Part shown: positions 46,249 through 56,569 of the stretch, one piece after another
Position numbering within the stretch: position 1 is the first letter of the stretch
How the letters are laid out: the number at the start of each line of letters is the position of its first letter
Notes under the pieces: model-generated
Told to the model about the DNA's origin: nothing
Seen by the model: only the letters and a program-made list of their open reading frames with translations
Database searches by the model: none
Assembly (NCBI RefSeq): GCF_030867095.1
Contig: NC_081824.1
Coordinates: 91,877,882 to 91,941,881, forward strand
Direction of reading: 5' to 3'
From: Alligator mississippiensis
Taxonomy: Eukaryota; Chordata; Crocodylia; Alligatoridae
DNA: 64,000 bases
Translations under genes and position numbers: made by a program

Positions 46249-47101
46249 CTGAGGAAGCACCTACAGTTGGTGTTTGTGGGTGTGCTTTTCCTGGATGGAA
46301 GGAATAGTAAAGAAGCCAGAGGCTGTAATGCAATGCAGGCAAGAAACCGGTCAGTGAAAGTAGAAATGGAGGCATCGGGGGTAAGAGAGACAGAGTGGGG
46401 TAGAGGGATGTAGCAGGTAAAAGTGCAGAGGTACCTGGGGAGTCAGATGTCCGGCAGATTGTAGTGCATCATAAATCCAATGTCTATATTGAATCCATGA
46501 GTTTCTGTACCTAGGTGGTTGATGAAGTGCAGTTCATGGATCCAGCTGTGAAAAGTGGTTTGTAAATTCAAACAAGCACCAAACCTTGCTAACTTCATCA
46601 CCAGAAGCCAACTTCCTACAGCTCTAAACACAAAACCTGCCAACATATCTCCAGTACCCCCACAAACTGCACACCAGAATCTATTAAAGACAAGAATACC
46701 CAACTACCTGTGGGGGCACATTTTTCACAAGGAAGCTACTCTGTCTCCAGTCCCTCAGGCCTGATCCTGAAAGGGAATTTACAAACAACTTTTCAAAGCT
46801 GGGCCTATGAACTTCACTGATCAACCTCCTAATTACAAAAACTCATGGACTCAATATAGACATTGGAAATATAACACACTACAATCTGCCAGACATCTGA
46901 CTCCCCAAGTACCTCTCTACTTTTCTGTGCTACATGCCCTTTCCCTTTACCCCAGCCTGTCTCTCTCACCCCCTGATGTCTCCATTTCCATTTTCACTGA
47001 CTGGCTTTCTTCTCTGCATTGCATGCCAGCCTCTGACTTCTTTACTATTCCTTCCATCCAGGAACAGTACACAGACACACCAACTGCAGGTGCTTCCTCA
47101 G

Positions 47102-47131
47102 CCTGACAAAGGGTTTTTCAACCTGAAAGCT
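47102..47131 (+). ncRNA. Hammerhead-like core, right arm
   Basis: CTGACAA, A, a stem AGG...CCT, then an intact GAAA and GCT. One base differs from CUGANGA. Same fold as the other units with a different stem sequence. Confidence 0.45.
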
Positions 47132-47559
47132 GGCATCCCAGGCAGCTAAGCTGAGCTCACAACTCCATTGCAACCAGCAAACCTCAGGCCTGTCAAAGAC
47201 GTGACAGGTCTGGGCTTTCCCCAGCCAGGACTGTGTGCGTGCTTGTGGTGGCTAAAGGTTATGGCACTTCCTACCCCACTTTCACCAAGGGGATCCTCAG
47301 TCCTGGCATTTCCTGGGGCTGACACCACCAGCAGTTCCACCAGGCATCCCTGACCCTGGCAGAGTGCAGTTCTCCTTCCCCAAAGCCCCAGTCCATACCT
47401 CCAAGTTCATCCTGGCATGGAAGCTCAGCAGGAACATGTTCTTCCTCTGCTGGCTGGTGGTGCAGTGAGTGCCACCTCCAGCTCAAAGAGTGGGGCACTA
47501 ACTGGTTTTAAAAAATAAAACAGAAATAAATGCAGACAGAGTGAGGAGGGTGGCACTCA

Positions 47560-49668
47560 CTCCATCTGTAGGTGGAGCTCGGGGCAGGAGCTCCACTGCA
47601 GCAGGAGGTTCACTTTCAGGAACACCAGCTGCTCCACCAAACCAGATACAAGTGGGTGCGATGGGGTGTCACAACATCCCCAGCAATGCTGAACATCCTT
47701 TCACTCAGAACACTGGTCAGTGGAGGACAGGTGTTCCTGGGCAACTGTGGTCAGATCCTGCTACATCTACGGGGTGTCCAATAGGCCAAAGGGTTGCAGT
47801 CCAGTGGCTCCATGTCCTCAATGAGATAGGTAGTCACAGAAGTCTCAGCGCTACCTGCCCAATGCTGGGGTCTGGTGCATCTGGACCCCAAAATTGAAGC
47901 CATGGCTTTGGCCATGTTGGCAGTGGCTGGCATGGAGGAGACTGGCTGGTGCTGGTACTGGGAGTACTGGCATGGGAAAATGGATCCCTCTCTTCCAAAT
48001 CCCTCACCTCTGCTCTTCTGTCTCCCTGACTCTGTTGACCAGCACATCCGTCCAGTGATCGAGGGTTTTGGTGCTGCCAGTACACATGTTCCTCTTCATC
48101 CTTGGGTTGCACATGCCCCCCAGCATGTGGACCATACAGGACTGCAATGGATTCAGCCATTTCCTGATGCCCTCCTTCAGCCACCTCATTAGTGCCTGCA
48201 TGTCTGGTGACAGTAGCTTGCTCCAGCCAGGAACACTGATCCCCTGGAACTTCTCCATTTTGTTCTCAAGTTCCCTCACTATTGGGATCACCTGGCTAAG
48301 GAGGGCATCACCAGTTCTGAGGGTCTTGGTGGCCTCAAGGAAGGGCTTGAGGACCACCAAGATCTGGGAGGTGGTATCCTACTCAGCTCTGTTAAGGGGG
48401 TTGCTGATCCCAATCTCCCTGAGCAAGGCTATCTCATGGATGGCCTTCTGTTGCTCCACCAGCCTCTCGATCATCAGGTATGTGGAGTTCAACTGAGTCT
48501 CCACATCCTGCATGATTTTGTGCTGTGGGATGCTTAGCTCTGCCTGTTTCTCCTGTAGCATCTTGCCCGCCTTGATGCTGCGGTAGAAGTAGCCCACCAC
48601 CTTTCTGCATTTTGAAATCATCTGGGTCATAGTGACCGTGCCATCACTGGCAGCCTTGTCCCCCTCCAAGACATCCCTGACTATAAGGTGCAGCTTGTGT
48701 GCCACACAGTGGATACCAACAAAGTTGGCATCATGGATGGCCTTGACCATATTGGCCCCACTGTTGGTGACCATGAACCTGCAGGTGAGCTTGCACTGCC
48801 CAATGAGCCACCCCTGCACCATGCGGTTCATGGCCATCAGGATCTCCCCTGGCTCTGTTTCCCTCCCATCTCAGCTTGAAAGAGAGCCCACCAATGGCCT
48901 GACTCATTGCACCAGTGGCCTAAGGGAGAGGCAGGTGTGATCTTCACCCTGGCTGCTCCAGATGTTGAAGGTGAAGTGCAAGGCTACCTGCGGCCCTGCC
49001 TTGTGCAGCTCCTCCCTCAAGTACTCCCTGCTTTCCTCATACAGGGAGGGCACTTGGTAGGATGGGGCCACAAGTGCCATGAGCTGCCTGAACCCTGTCC
49101 ACTCAACTAAGAAGCGCTGGCCATTCAGAGCAAGCATCTCCCCAGTGCTCTGGGTGACCTCACTCACCCTTGCAACACACCCCCCTTTGTCTGTGGCTTT
49201 CCCCCACTGCTCCATGGTGGCCTGCCTCTGCTTTGGGGGGATGGGGGCTTTGGAGTGAGTGGGAGACTTCCCTTTGGGCATGCTCCCACTGCTGCCAGGC
49301 TGAGGAGGAAGAAGGGCAAAGGGGTGCTGCCTCCTGAGATGTGCCGGCATTGCTGTGGTGGTGAAGTGTTTCACCTCTTTGCCCCATCTGATCTGCCTTT
49401 GGCAGTGCTGGTAGATAGCATACTTGGGATCATCTGCCACCTCAAAATGATCCCACACTACACTACTCCCTCGCTTCTGGGTTGAGGGTGGGGATTCTGC
49501 CTTATCTCCCTCCTCACCAGGCAGAGGCACACTAGGAAGAGCTGACTCAGCTGAGCCACTTGCCTCCCCAGCCTCCTCGGAGGTGCCTTCCTGACAAGGA
49601 GACCTGGGTCTAGGGGAACTTTGATGGGTGTGGACCACAAACTCAGATTCCCCCTCAGTCCCCAGCAT
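47560..49668 (-). pseudogene. hAT transposase with BED zinc finger (broken)
   Basis: One minus-strand frame from 49668 to 48004 carries most of the protein. It begins with a low-complexity N-terminus, then a BED finger (VVWDHFEV...CQRQIRWGKEVKHF...MPAHLRRQHP) in which the first Cys is Tyr. The RNase-H-like domain follows: FNIWSSQ where hAT enzymes usually have D.W[TS]S, and TNSGANMVKAI where a second Asp is usual. Then come HCVAHKLHLIV, CRKVVGYFYRS, and VETQLNSTYLMIERLVEQ. Stops occur at 48904-48906, near 48871 and at 48379-48381 (NRAE*DTTSQ, where hAT proteins have Trp). The dimerisation end lies in another frame near 47590-47740 (CPPLTSVLSERMFSIAGD, then RTHL). The frame may open further upstream of 49668. 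The role would have been excision and insertion of this element; it cannot be functional as is. Confidence 0.85.
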
Positions 49669-49829
49669 TTCTTTAGCTAGGGTGCTCAGGTCATTCTGCT
49701 GCTGGTGCCTATTTCTGGTGTTAGGGGAGGTGGTGCAGGTGCAGGGACAGGTACTACCCCCATCTCCTTGCTTCCACAGGCATCAGAAGACTCATGGCTG
49801 CCAGGAAAGAGGATGCATCTATGTTTGCG

Positions 49830-49843
49830 GGGGGGGGGGCGGG
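49830..49843. repeat. poly(G) tract
   Basis: Run of G interrupted once by C (gggggggggg c ggg) in the 5' part of the hAT gene region. Confidence 0.7.
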
Positions 49844-49949
49844 AAGGGCTGGGAATACAGCTTCAGCTCTCCCCCTACCCCCTCTAGCCCCTCTCCCTCC
49901 CCTGCCAGAAGACCTGGCACCTGTCTTTCCAGTGCTGGAAAATGTGTCT

Positions 49950-50285
49950 GTGTGTGTAACTACCTAATAATATATCTCTTCTTCTTCTCTGATGTATGAC
50001 CATGTCTGACTTCTTCTGTGTTGTGTTTACTGTTGTGTGTGTAACTAAAACAATATCTCTTCTTCTTTTCCAATGTATGACTGTCTGACTTCTTCTGTGT
50101 TGTGTTTAATAATCTGAATATCTATCTGACTTCTTCTGTGTTGTGTTTAGTCTGTATGTAACTATAACTAATAATAACTATATATCTCTTCTTCTTCTTC
50201 TTCTTCTTCTATGACTGTCTGCTTCTTCTGTGTTGTGTTCTGTTTAATAATATCTGACTTCTTTTTCTATGATGTATGTGTGTGA
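49950..50285. repeat. Diverged tandem repeat upstream of the transposase
   Basis: Four or more units share 'ctgacttcttctgtgttgtg' followed by 'ttta' and 'atatctcttcttctt', and end with a (ctt)n run at about 50187-50209. On the minus strand, the transcribed one, this is a purine-rich repeat lying between the right terminal repeat and the transposase start, so it occupies the promoter or 5' leader. Confidence 0.75.
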
Positions 50286-50910
50286 GTATGTGTAATGTAT
50301 GTGCTTCCCTGCACAGTGATGGATCAAACTACCAGGGAAAGGACAGCTTTCTTTTTAAATGTGGGGGAAAAAAACCAAGAACAAATATACATTGAAAGAA
50401 AGGATTGGATAGGGATAAGTAGAGGGATTCTAGTTAATAAGCTATATCCAATTCCTTCCAAGAGCAGAAAGTAGCAGGAGACTGACTAGGTAGGAAGCCA
50501 AGCCAGTCCAGTACCTTTCAGATGCTGTTGCTCAGGCAGAAACAGCTCACAAGAGGCACATAAAGCCTGCAGACAGAGGCTTATATACTGTTTCTACGTC
50601 CCTCCCCCAGAGCACTGTGATTGGAAGGGGACTCAGAGAAAGATCACAGTCACTGGGCAGCTAGAAATGTCCGTCTTTCCCCCCTGCTCCTCCTCCCTCT
50701 TCTCATTTTCTGTTCCCCTGAAAGACTGCCTTCGGAATCTCTGAATCTTTTCTGAATCTTTTCTGAACTGATTTGGAGGCTCCAAATTGATTTGGAGTTT
50801 TTTTCCCTTCTCCCAGTTTGATTCAGATTCAGTGATTCGGCCTCCAAATCAGGCCAAATCTTCTCTGAATCAAATTGTGGACTGAAGTTTCGCACACCCC
50901 TATTATTCAT

Positions 50911-51410
50911 TTTACTATAAAAGTCACCAAACTGCCAACAGTTTTAAAGTTATGGTGTTAGTATTTCATTATTAAGTTCATGAAATATAGTTTGAATATA
51001 TCAGCTATACCTTCCTAAACACATTTGTTTAATAAGATGAATATCGGTCCACCATCTGATCAATACAAGGCTCACAAAGGCCTTTTAGCTCGTTTACAAA
51101 ATCCTTGCCCTCACTTTAAATGATACCTTATTAGTATTAATGATCATTCCATTGGTTACCTAATGTACAGTAGCAACTACTATGCTGATCAACACATTTG
51201 GTATTTAATCATCTTATATGTACTGGCACAGAAATGTTGCTAGAGTTAACTGGATTGATCATTCTTTTAAAGTGTTACCAGTTACTGCTCACTATTTCCA
51301 TTCTCTTTGGGCCAGCCACTCCAGGATATTCACACAGACTATGATTGTGCATGAAAAGGAGAGATGGCCTTTCCTGTTCTTGCTGACCTTTTCACCGTGG
51401 CTGGAAGAAC
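50911..51410. other. No gene; between hAT and CR1
   Basis: AT-rich DNA. The frame starting at 51364 (MAFPVLADLFTVAGR) reads into the CR1 but its first 15 or so codons are flanking sequence, not CR1 protein. Confidence 0.55.
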
Positions 51411-52530
51411 TTACGATCAGGTCACAAAAGCATTGGATGCAGGTGTCGCTGTGGATGTAGTCTTTCTGGACTTCAGCAAGGCCTTTGACACTGTCGACCA
51501 CCCCATCCTCATTAAAAAACTAGGTGACTGTGGCATCAATGCCTACATGGTCAGATGGATTGCTAATTGGCTGAAGGGTCATACTCAGAGGGTGGTGGTG
51601 GACAGGTCATATTTGACCTGGGGGGAAGTGGGCAGCAGAGTCCCCCAGGGCTTGGTCCTTGGGCCCGCACTGTTCAATTTCTTTATCAGCGATTTGGACT
51701 ACGGGGTGAAAACCAACCTGTTCAGATTTGCTGATGATACCAAAATTTGGGGTGAGGTGGTCACGCTAGTAGGGAGGGAAAGACTGCAGAAAGACCTGGA
51801 TAGGTTGCAAAGGTGGGCTAACAAAAACAGGATGCGTTTCAATACGGACAAGTGCAGGGTGCTGCACTTGGGCAGTAGTAACCGGTAACAAACTTATAAG
51901 ATGGGAAACTCCCTTCCTGAGAGCACCGAGGCAGAAAGGGATCTTGGAGTCATCATTGACTCCAAGATGAACATGGGCTGACAATGCAAGGTCACGGTCG
52001 GCAGGGCTAACCGGACCCTATCGTGCATCCACAGGTGCATCTCAAGTAGGGCCAAGGAGATGATCCTCCTGCTCTACGCGACACTCGTCAGACCACAGCT
52101 GGAGTACTGTGTCCAGTTCTGGGCACCCCACTTCAGGAGGGATATGGACAACATTGAGAGGGTCCAGAGGAGGGCCACCCGCATGATCTGGGGACAGCAG
52201 GGCAGACCCTACAATGAGAGGCTATGAGACCTGAACTTGTTCAGCCTTCACAAGAGAAGGCTGAAGGGGGACCTTGTGACCATCTATAAACTCACTAGGG
52301 GGGACCAGAAGGGTTTGAGGGAGACCTTGTTTCCCATAGCGCCCCCTGGGATAACAAGGAATAATGGCCACAAGTTGTTGGAGAGTAGGTTTAGATTAGA
52401 CATCCATAGGAACTACTTCACAGTTAGGGCGGCTAGGATCTGGAACCAACTTCCAAGGGAAGTGGTGCTGGCTTCTACCCTGGGGGTCTTTAAGAAGCAG
52501 CTTGATGCCTACCTGGCTGGGGTCACTTGA
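51411..52530 (+). pseudogene. CR1 reverse transcriptase with three in-frame stops
   Basis: The frame contains motif A (FLDFSKAFDTVDH), motif B (RVPQGLVLGPALFNF), the FADD box (FRFADDTKIWGE) and the C-terminal signature ([54 protein letters not shown]). Stops at 51886-51888 (TAA), 51979-51981 (TGA) and 52225-52227 (TGA) interrupt it with no net frameshift between 51364 and 52530. It has accumulated point mutations but no uncompensated indels. Dead copy; not expressed as protein. Confidence 0.88.
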
Positions 52531-52615
52531 GACCAGTTTCCCTCCTGCCCAGGCAGGGGGTCGGACTTGAAGATCTACAAGGTCCCTTCTGACCCTACTT
52601 CTATGATTCTATGAA
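51411..52615 (+). mobile_element. CR1 LINE, 5'-truncated, nonsense-mutated
   Basis: Begins inside the reverse transcriptase region (YDQVTKALDAG) and ends with the CR1 3' tail ('gggtcggacttgaagatct', 'ggtcccttctgaccctac', tatgattctatgaa). It is a different subfamily from the copy at 11115 (only moderately similar) and shares its organisation. The coding part is in one frame throughout. Confidence 0.9.
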
Positions 52616-52739
52616 CTCTAGTTCCTGTGGTCTGGAAAGCCCTGGGAATGCTCATTCATCCACACCTTTGAGGCATGTGGCTCTCAAAGGTGGAAGGGTT
52701 ATGTCAACATTTATCCTAGAGAATACTATCCTTTCATTT

Positions 52740-53083
52740 TGAGAAGAGAAGACTGAGGGCAGGCTTGATAATAGTTATCAAATACCTGTAGGGCATTTAT
52801 AAAGAAAATGGAGTTAGAGTTTTCTCAGAGTGTAGGGGTCAGGACTAAAAGCAATGGCCTCAAATTGCAACAGAAGAAATTTAGGTTGGAGATTAGGGAG
52901 AACATTCTGATTATGGGGGTGGTCAAATTTTGGAACTGGCTATGTAGAAATAATGTGGAATCTCCATTGCTGGAAATTTCCTACATCAGGTTGCTTGGCT
53001 GGGATGGTTTAGTAAGGGATGACTAAAGGAGACTGGACTTCTTGACCTTCTGAGATCCCTTCCAGTCCTTCTTTCCTATGATC
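52740..53083 (+). mobile_element. Old CR1 3' fragment
   Basis: 'aagaagactgagggcagg'-type sequence, then a frame 52808-53026 with NGLKLQQKKFRLEIRENILI and VVKFWNWLCRNNVESP, the decayed CR1 C-terminus. It ends with the tail 'ggatggtttagtaaggga' and 'cttccagtccttctttcc', then tatgatcc. Lies just downstream of the younger CR1. Confidence 0.78.
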
Positions 53084-53089
53084 CACTTT

Positions 53090-53489
53090 CCTTCAAGTAT
53101 TGGCCACAGACTTGGGAAACCAACCCCAAAGCGGGCTATTAGTAGCAGGGTTCAAACTATACTTTGACTCTTGGGGGGGTCTGCAAAAAAAATTGGACTG
53201 CCCATCATGATTGCCTTAATAAAATCGAAGACCCCCTGCCAGTTATGAATTTAAAATCTTACAGGGGTGTCTCATCTCTTAATGGGTGGCTCAGCTCCAT
53301 TGAGCACCCCCACAGTTTGAACCCTGATTAGTAATAAGTGGTGTCTCAGTGGACATGGAAGCTCTAGGAGACAGTCTTCAAAAATGTACATAGCCTTCTA
53401 CTGGTGCCCTGGGTTGGTACAATTCTGCATTTTCCTCTTCCTGACATCTTTGACAAAGCATCAGTCTATTTCTCATTACAGCTTATCTG
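53090..53489. other. No gene recognised
   Basis: Unique-looking sequence with a short G run (cttgggggggtctgc) near 53170. Nothing assigned. Confidence 0.5.
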
Positions 53490-53990
53490 GGCTAGGGACA
53501 GAAATTACACACAAACTGTGATAAGTGATCAGAAACCAGTTCAAATCTGTAACACAACAGAAGTTCAGTGCACATAAAGCTTTTTCAAAATGTCTGAAAC
53601 TGGTTTAAGATAAACCTGGATAGATGTAGTATCAGACTTCACTGATTTATGTTAACTCAGTTTGTTAAACTTCTGTCCCAGATTCCCTCCAGATTCAAGT
53701 TGACTCATAGTCCTGCAGCATCCCAGGATACTTTGCACCTCCCTGACAAACCCCCCTCACATGGTGGATGGGCTAGCTTTGGCCCAAACTGTCTGCTCCA
53801 GACGAGCAGGGAGGCATGCTCTTGTGCCCCCCAGCTTCTGGCCTGGGCCACTGCAGGAATGTGGCTACATTTCTGGAATTGAGAGTGAAGGTCTGTTCAC
53901 GTGTTGATCAGTTCAATCCCTGCAGCTCAGACTAACTTGTGAAGATTGAATCAATTCAGCCTCAGGCTTTTTGACTGTCTATCTTTAGCC
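53490..53990. mobile_element. Interspersed repeat, copy 2 (short form)
   Basis: Same orientation and ends as 7502-8321 (ggctagggacagaaatt... to ...ctatctttagcc). It is about 320 bp shorter, lacking most of the GC-rich middle. Non-coding. Confidence 0.6.
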
Positions 53991-55845
53991 CAGTTGACAA
54001 AAGAATACTACTGCAACTGGTTCAAACCCTCTAATTTATCCCTTTGATAGAACACAGCAATGCTGGATTAAATTCTCCCTTGATATTAATGTAGGACTTC
54101 AGTAGATTTACAGTAGAGATTAATTTGGCCCAACGTATGTACAGCATCAAACAAGCAGCATCATGTTTCATTTGCTCTTATGTTTACTTCTGTGTGTGTG
54201 TATGTGTGTGTGTGTGCGTGTTGCTCCTCAGAGACTAAGGGAATTAATCAGGCTATCTATAAATATAGCACAGAGCAAATATGCTTTAAACATATTTAAG
54301 CCACCAAGAGGATTTCAGGATTACTCAAATTGGTCCTCAAGTGGTGTTTCCTCGATAAATGTGATGTGATGAATTTATATAATTGGCTTGGTGCTGCACT
54401 AAGACATCTGAGTGAGAAGTGAAAGCAAACTTCAGAAGCTGATGAGTCTGCTTTCACCAATGGGAAAGTCTCTCTTACCAATGGGTACATCAGAGAAGCC
54501 AACATTCATACCAATTCAAAGTGAAAACTAGCAAATGAATGCACTGACATTAAAACATAATCAAACAAAACAATACAAAACAAAACAAAAAAACAATCAA
54601 CAGCATTGTGATGAAGCTTGAGATGCCTCCAGAGGCCTACAGGACCTGATTCTGATCACACTTACACTAAAATAAATCAGCAGTAATGCCAGTGAAATCA
54701 TTTATAGTACTATTAGTGTTTAATCAATGCAGGTGAGAAACTTGCACACTATATGGAATCCAGCAGACAACATTGGAGAACTTCTTGAGAAACTATTATT
54801 CAGACAAAAAATAGGTGCCCCTATTGGGTTTTAATATTCTTGAACCTGCCTCTAAGTTCTGGGCATCACCAACACAACTGCTTCTTCATCCAAATCATCC
54901 TCAGCCATTAAAGCAGTTTTCTTCCTTAAAATTATTCTTAATGTGATCATGATGTAGTTCTGAGGCATTTGAGTTAATTATCTTAGGTCAAAAGTGAGGT
55001 ATGTTATGTGATATATTCTGCTAAATTCCAAATAGCTGTTTGTCCATGGTACTAACAAATCATCATTCTCTTCAGCATGTTTGCCTATCTCTGATTAAAA
55101 GATCAAAAGAGCAAAGGGGATGAAGTTTACAATACATGCATCTTGACAGGGCTGGGAGAGGGACATTATCTCTAGGCATTATTCTCAGCAAGATATATGG
55201 ATAGTAAGGTCCCCTCCCTTACATTAGTGTTACAACCATTCATACAGCTAAAACAAGAATATGTATATTACCTTTCTATCTATCTAGGAAAATCAATTTA
55301 ATAATGCTATGCCAGAGAATTGATATTTAAAAAGAGAACAGCTAAAGTGCACTCATATAAATGACAGGCTCTGTGCTCACATACTCTGAGAGCCAGCTTA
55401 CCCATTTAGTACACTTACTATAATTGTCTCATTAGTCCTGTGCCATCCCTGCTTGTCATGGTTTTAGCTGGGCCTCTTTGCCCTTTAGGTAGAGGGAAAG
55501 GTGCAGGAAATCTTGGTCTTTGGGCATAGAAACTAGGAAACATTTGAGATCACCACAACCATGAGAGTGAGGGGTCACAACCAGGATCTGGCCCAGTGCT
55601 GCTTAAAGATCAAGGATTTGAAGTTGACGTACAGGAAGTGTAAAGACAAAACTGAAATTCTACCAGCACTCCAATCACATGTCCATATTATGAAGACAGG
55701 CTTTTGGTGCAAGATGCTAGCATAGACTTAAACTTTTGTCAGACGCAACCAGCAAACAAGTGGAGACCAAGGAGAGTAAGGAGAAAGACTCCTTCTCAGA
55801 GATGTGCCAGACAATTACGAGCACCTTGTTTCACAGGAACCCAGT
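53991..55845. other. No gene recognised
   Basis: AT-rich. A (TG)n tract lies at about 54190-54222 and an 'aaacaaaacaatac'-type A-rich tract at about 54560-54600. Frames at 54163-54369 and 54296-54505 have no domain. Confidence 0.5.
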
Positions 55846-55849
55846 TGTG

Positions 55850-56560
55850 ATCTCTAACAGGGAACCAGATCCTTGCAGGAACAGACCCGCACCCCCCAGA
55901 TCTTACTTTAAGAGAATGCAGCAGGCCAACGTGGCTGTTTGGGGCTGCAGTGGCAGTAGGTCAGGAAGACTCTTAATTAAAAGGGTAAGCTTCTTTGTAT
56001 GACTGGGAAGCCACATGACAGAAAGGGGGCAGGGCCTCAAAGCATATATAACAAGGGCCTGAGCCAAAGCAGGCAATCTGGCCCTGCAGGCAGCAGGGAG
56101 AGGAGCTCCTGAGCAGGATGGCTGCAGAAAGGGGTTTACCAGCACCCAGGCTATCCCTTAGAGATGCTGGTATAGAGCTAAATGGTACTTATAGCCTGTG
56201 AGGAAGTGAGTGACCTAGTGAGGGAGAGGGTTTTTTTGTTACACAGCCTCTGGGTTTACACTTATGTTCTGATTAAGAACTGGAGGACAGGTAATGGCTG
56301 GAGGGGAGGACAGGAGACCACAAAGGGCTGCCTGGGAGGTGCTACAGATGTTAAGCCCTATCAAGGGCAGGGTCCAGCTGACAGGGCCAGGGCCTTAGCC
56401 CCAACAGAAAAAAAGGGGCAGATTCCAGCAAGAGGACCAGGGGCTGAGGGCCCAAGCAAAGTGAGATGGGCCAAGGGCTAGACAAGGCTGAGACTCAGAA
56501 GCTGGGTCAGAAGAAGTGGGCCTAGGCTGGCAGTCTACAGCAAGAGTAACTAGTGGACTA
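55850..56560 (+). mobile_element. LTR-like element (LTR-6), relative of LTR-5, 3' end unresolved
   Basis: Shares with the minus-strand element at 33188-34086 the start (taacagggaaccag), 'ttaagagaatgcagcaggc', 'actcttaattaaaagggt', a TATA-like box ('catatataac' near 56044), 'gggcctgagccaaagcag' and 'agggagaggagctcctg'. A T run occurs near 56228. No duplication and no clear 3' terminus were found, so the right limit is a guess. No genes inside. Confidence 0.5.
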
Positions 56561-56569
56561 AAGAGTGAG

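Larger units (their letters stand above)
46100..47135. mobile_element. Inverted pair of Penelope-like units (nested in hAT)
   Basis: Left arm, about 46205-46560, and right arm, about 46785-47130, are inverted copies of each other around a spacer of roughly 225 bp. The left arm starts with 'gttggtctaagg...ttagtagaccaact', the end motif seen in the other units, and 'tttgtgggtgtgcttt' and 'ctggatggaaggaatagtaa' appear inverted in the right arm. Each arm holds a hammerhead-like core pointing outward. The spacer encodes a short Penelope-like phrase (KFKQAPNLANFITRSQLP, 46555-46764 +), similar to the conserved end of PLE proteins. No reverse transcriptase remains. Confidence 0.65.
45322..50902 (-). 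mobile_element. Complete hAT DNA transposon, 5.6 kb
   Basis: The left end taggcctgtgcgaa and the inverted right end taggggtgtgcgaa match at 12 of 14 positions. The octamer ttattcat lies on both sides without a mismatch (45314-45321, 50903-50910), the standard 8-bp hAT target duplication. Both subterminal regions are dense in 'gattcggc / gattcag' repeats, likely transposase binding sites. The transposase gene lies on the minus strand (about 49668 to 47560). Inside the left third are two diverged tandem units (45552-45653, 45695-45800) and an inverted pair of Penelope-like units (46100-47130). The perfect duplication suggests a fairly recent insertion, but the transposase is broken, so it probably moved with help from another copy. 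Confidence 0.88.

Noticed and set aside
54190..54222. (TG)n tract as a regulatory Z-DNA site
   Set aside because: Short, interrupted microsatellite without other evidence.
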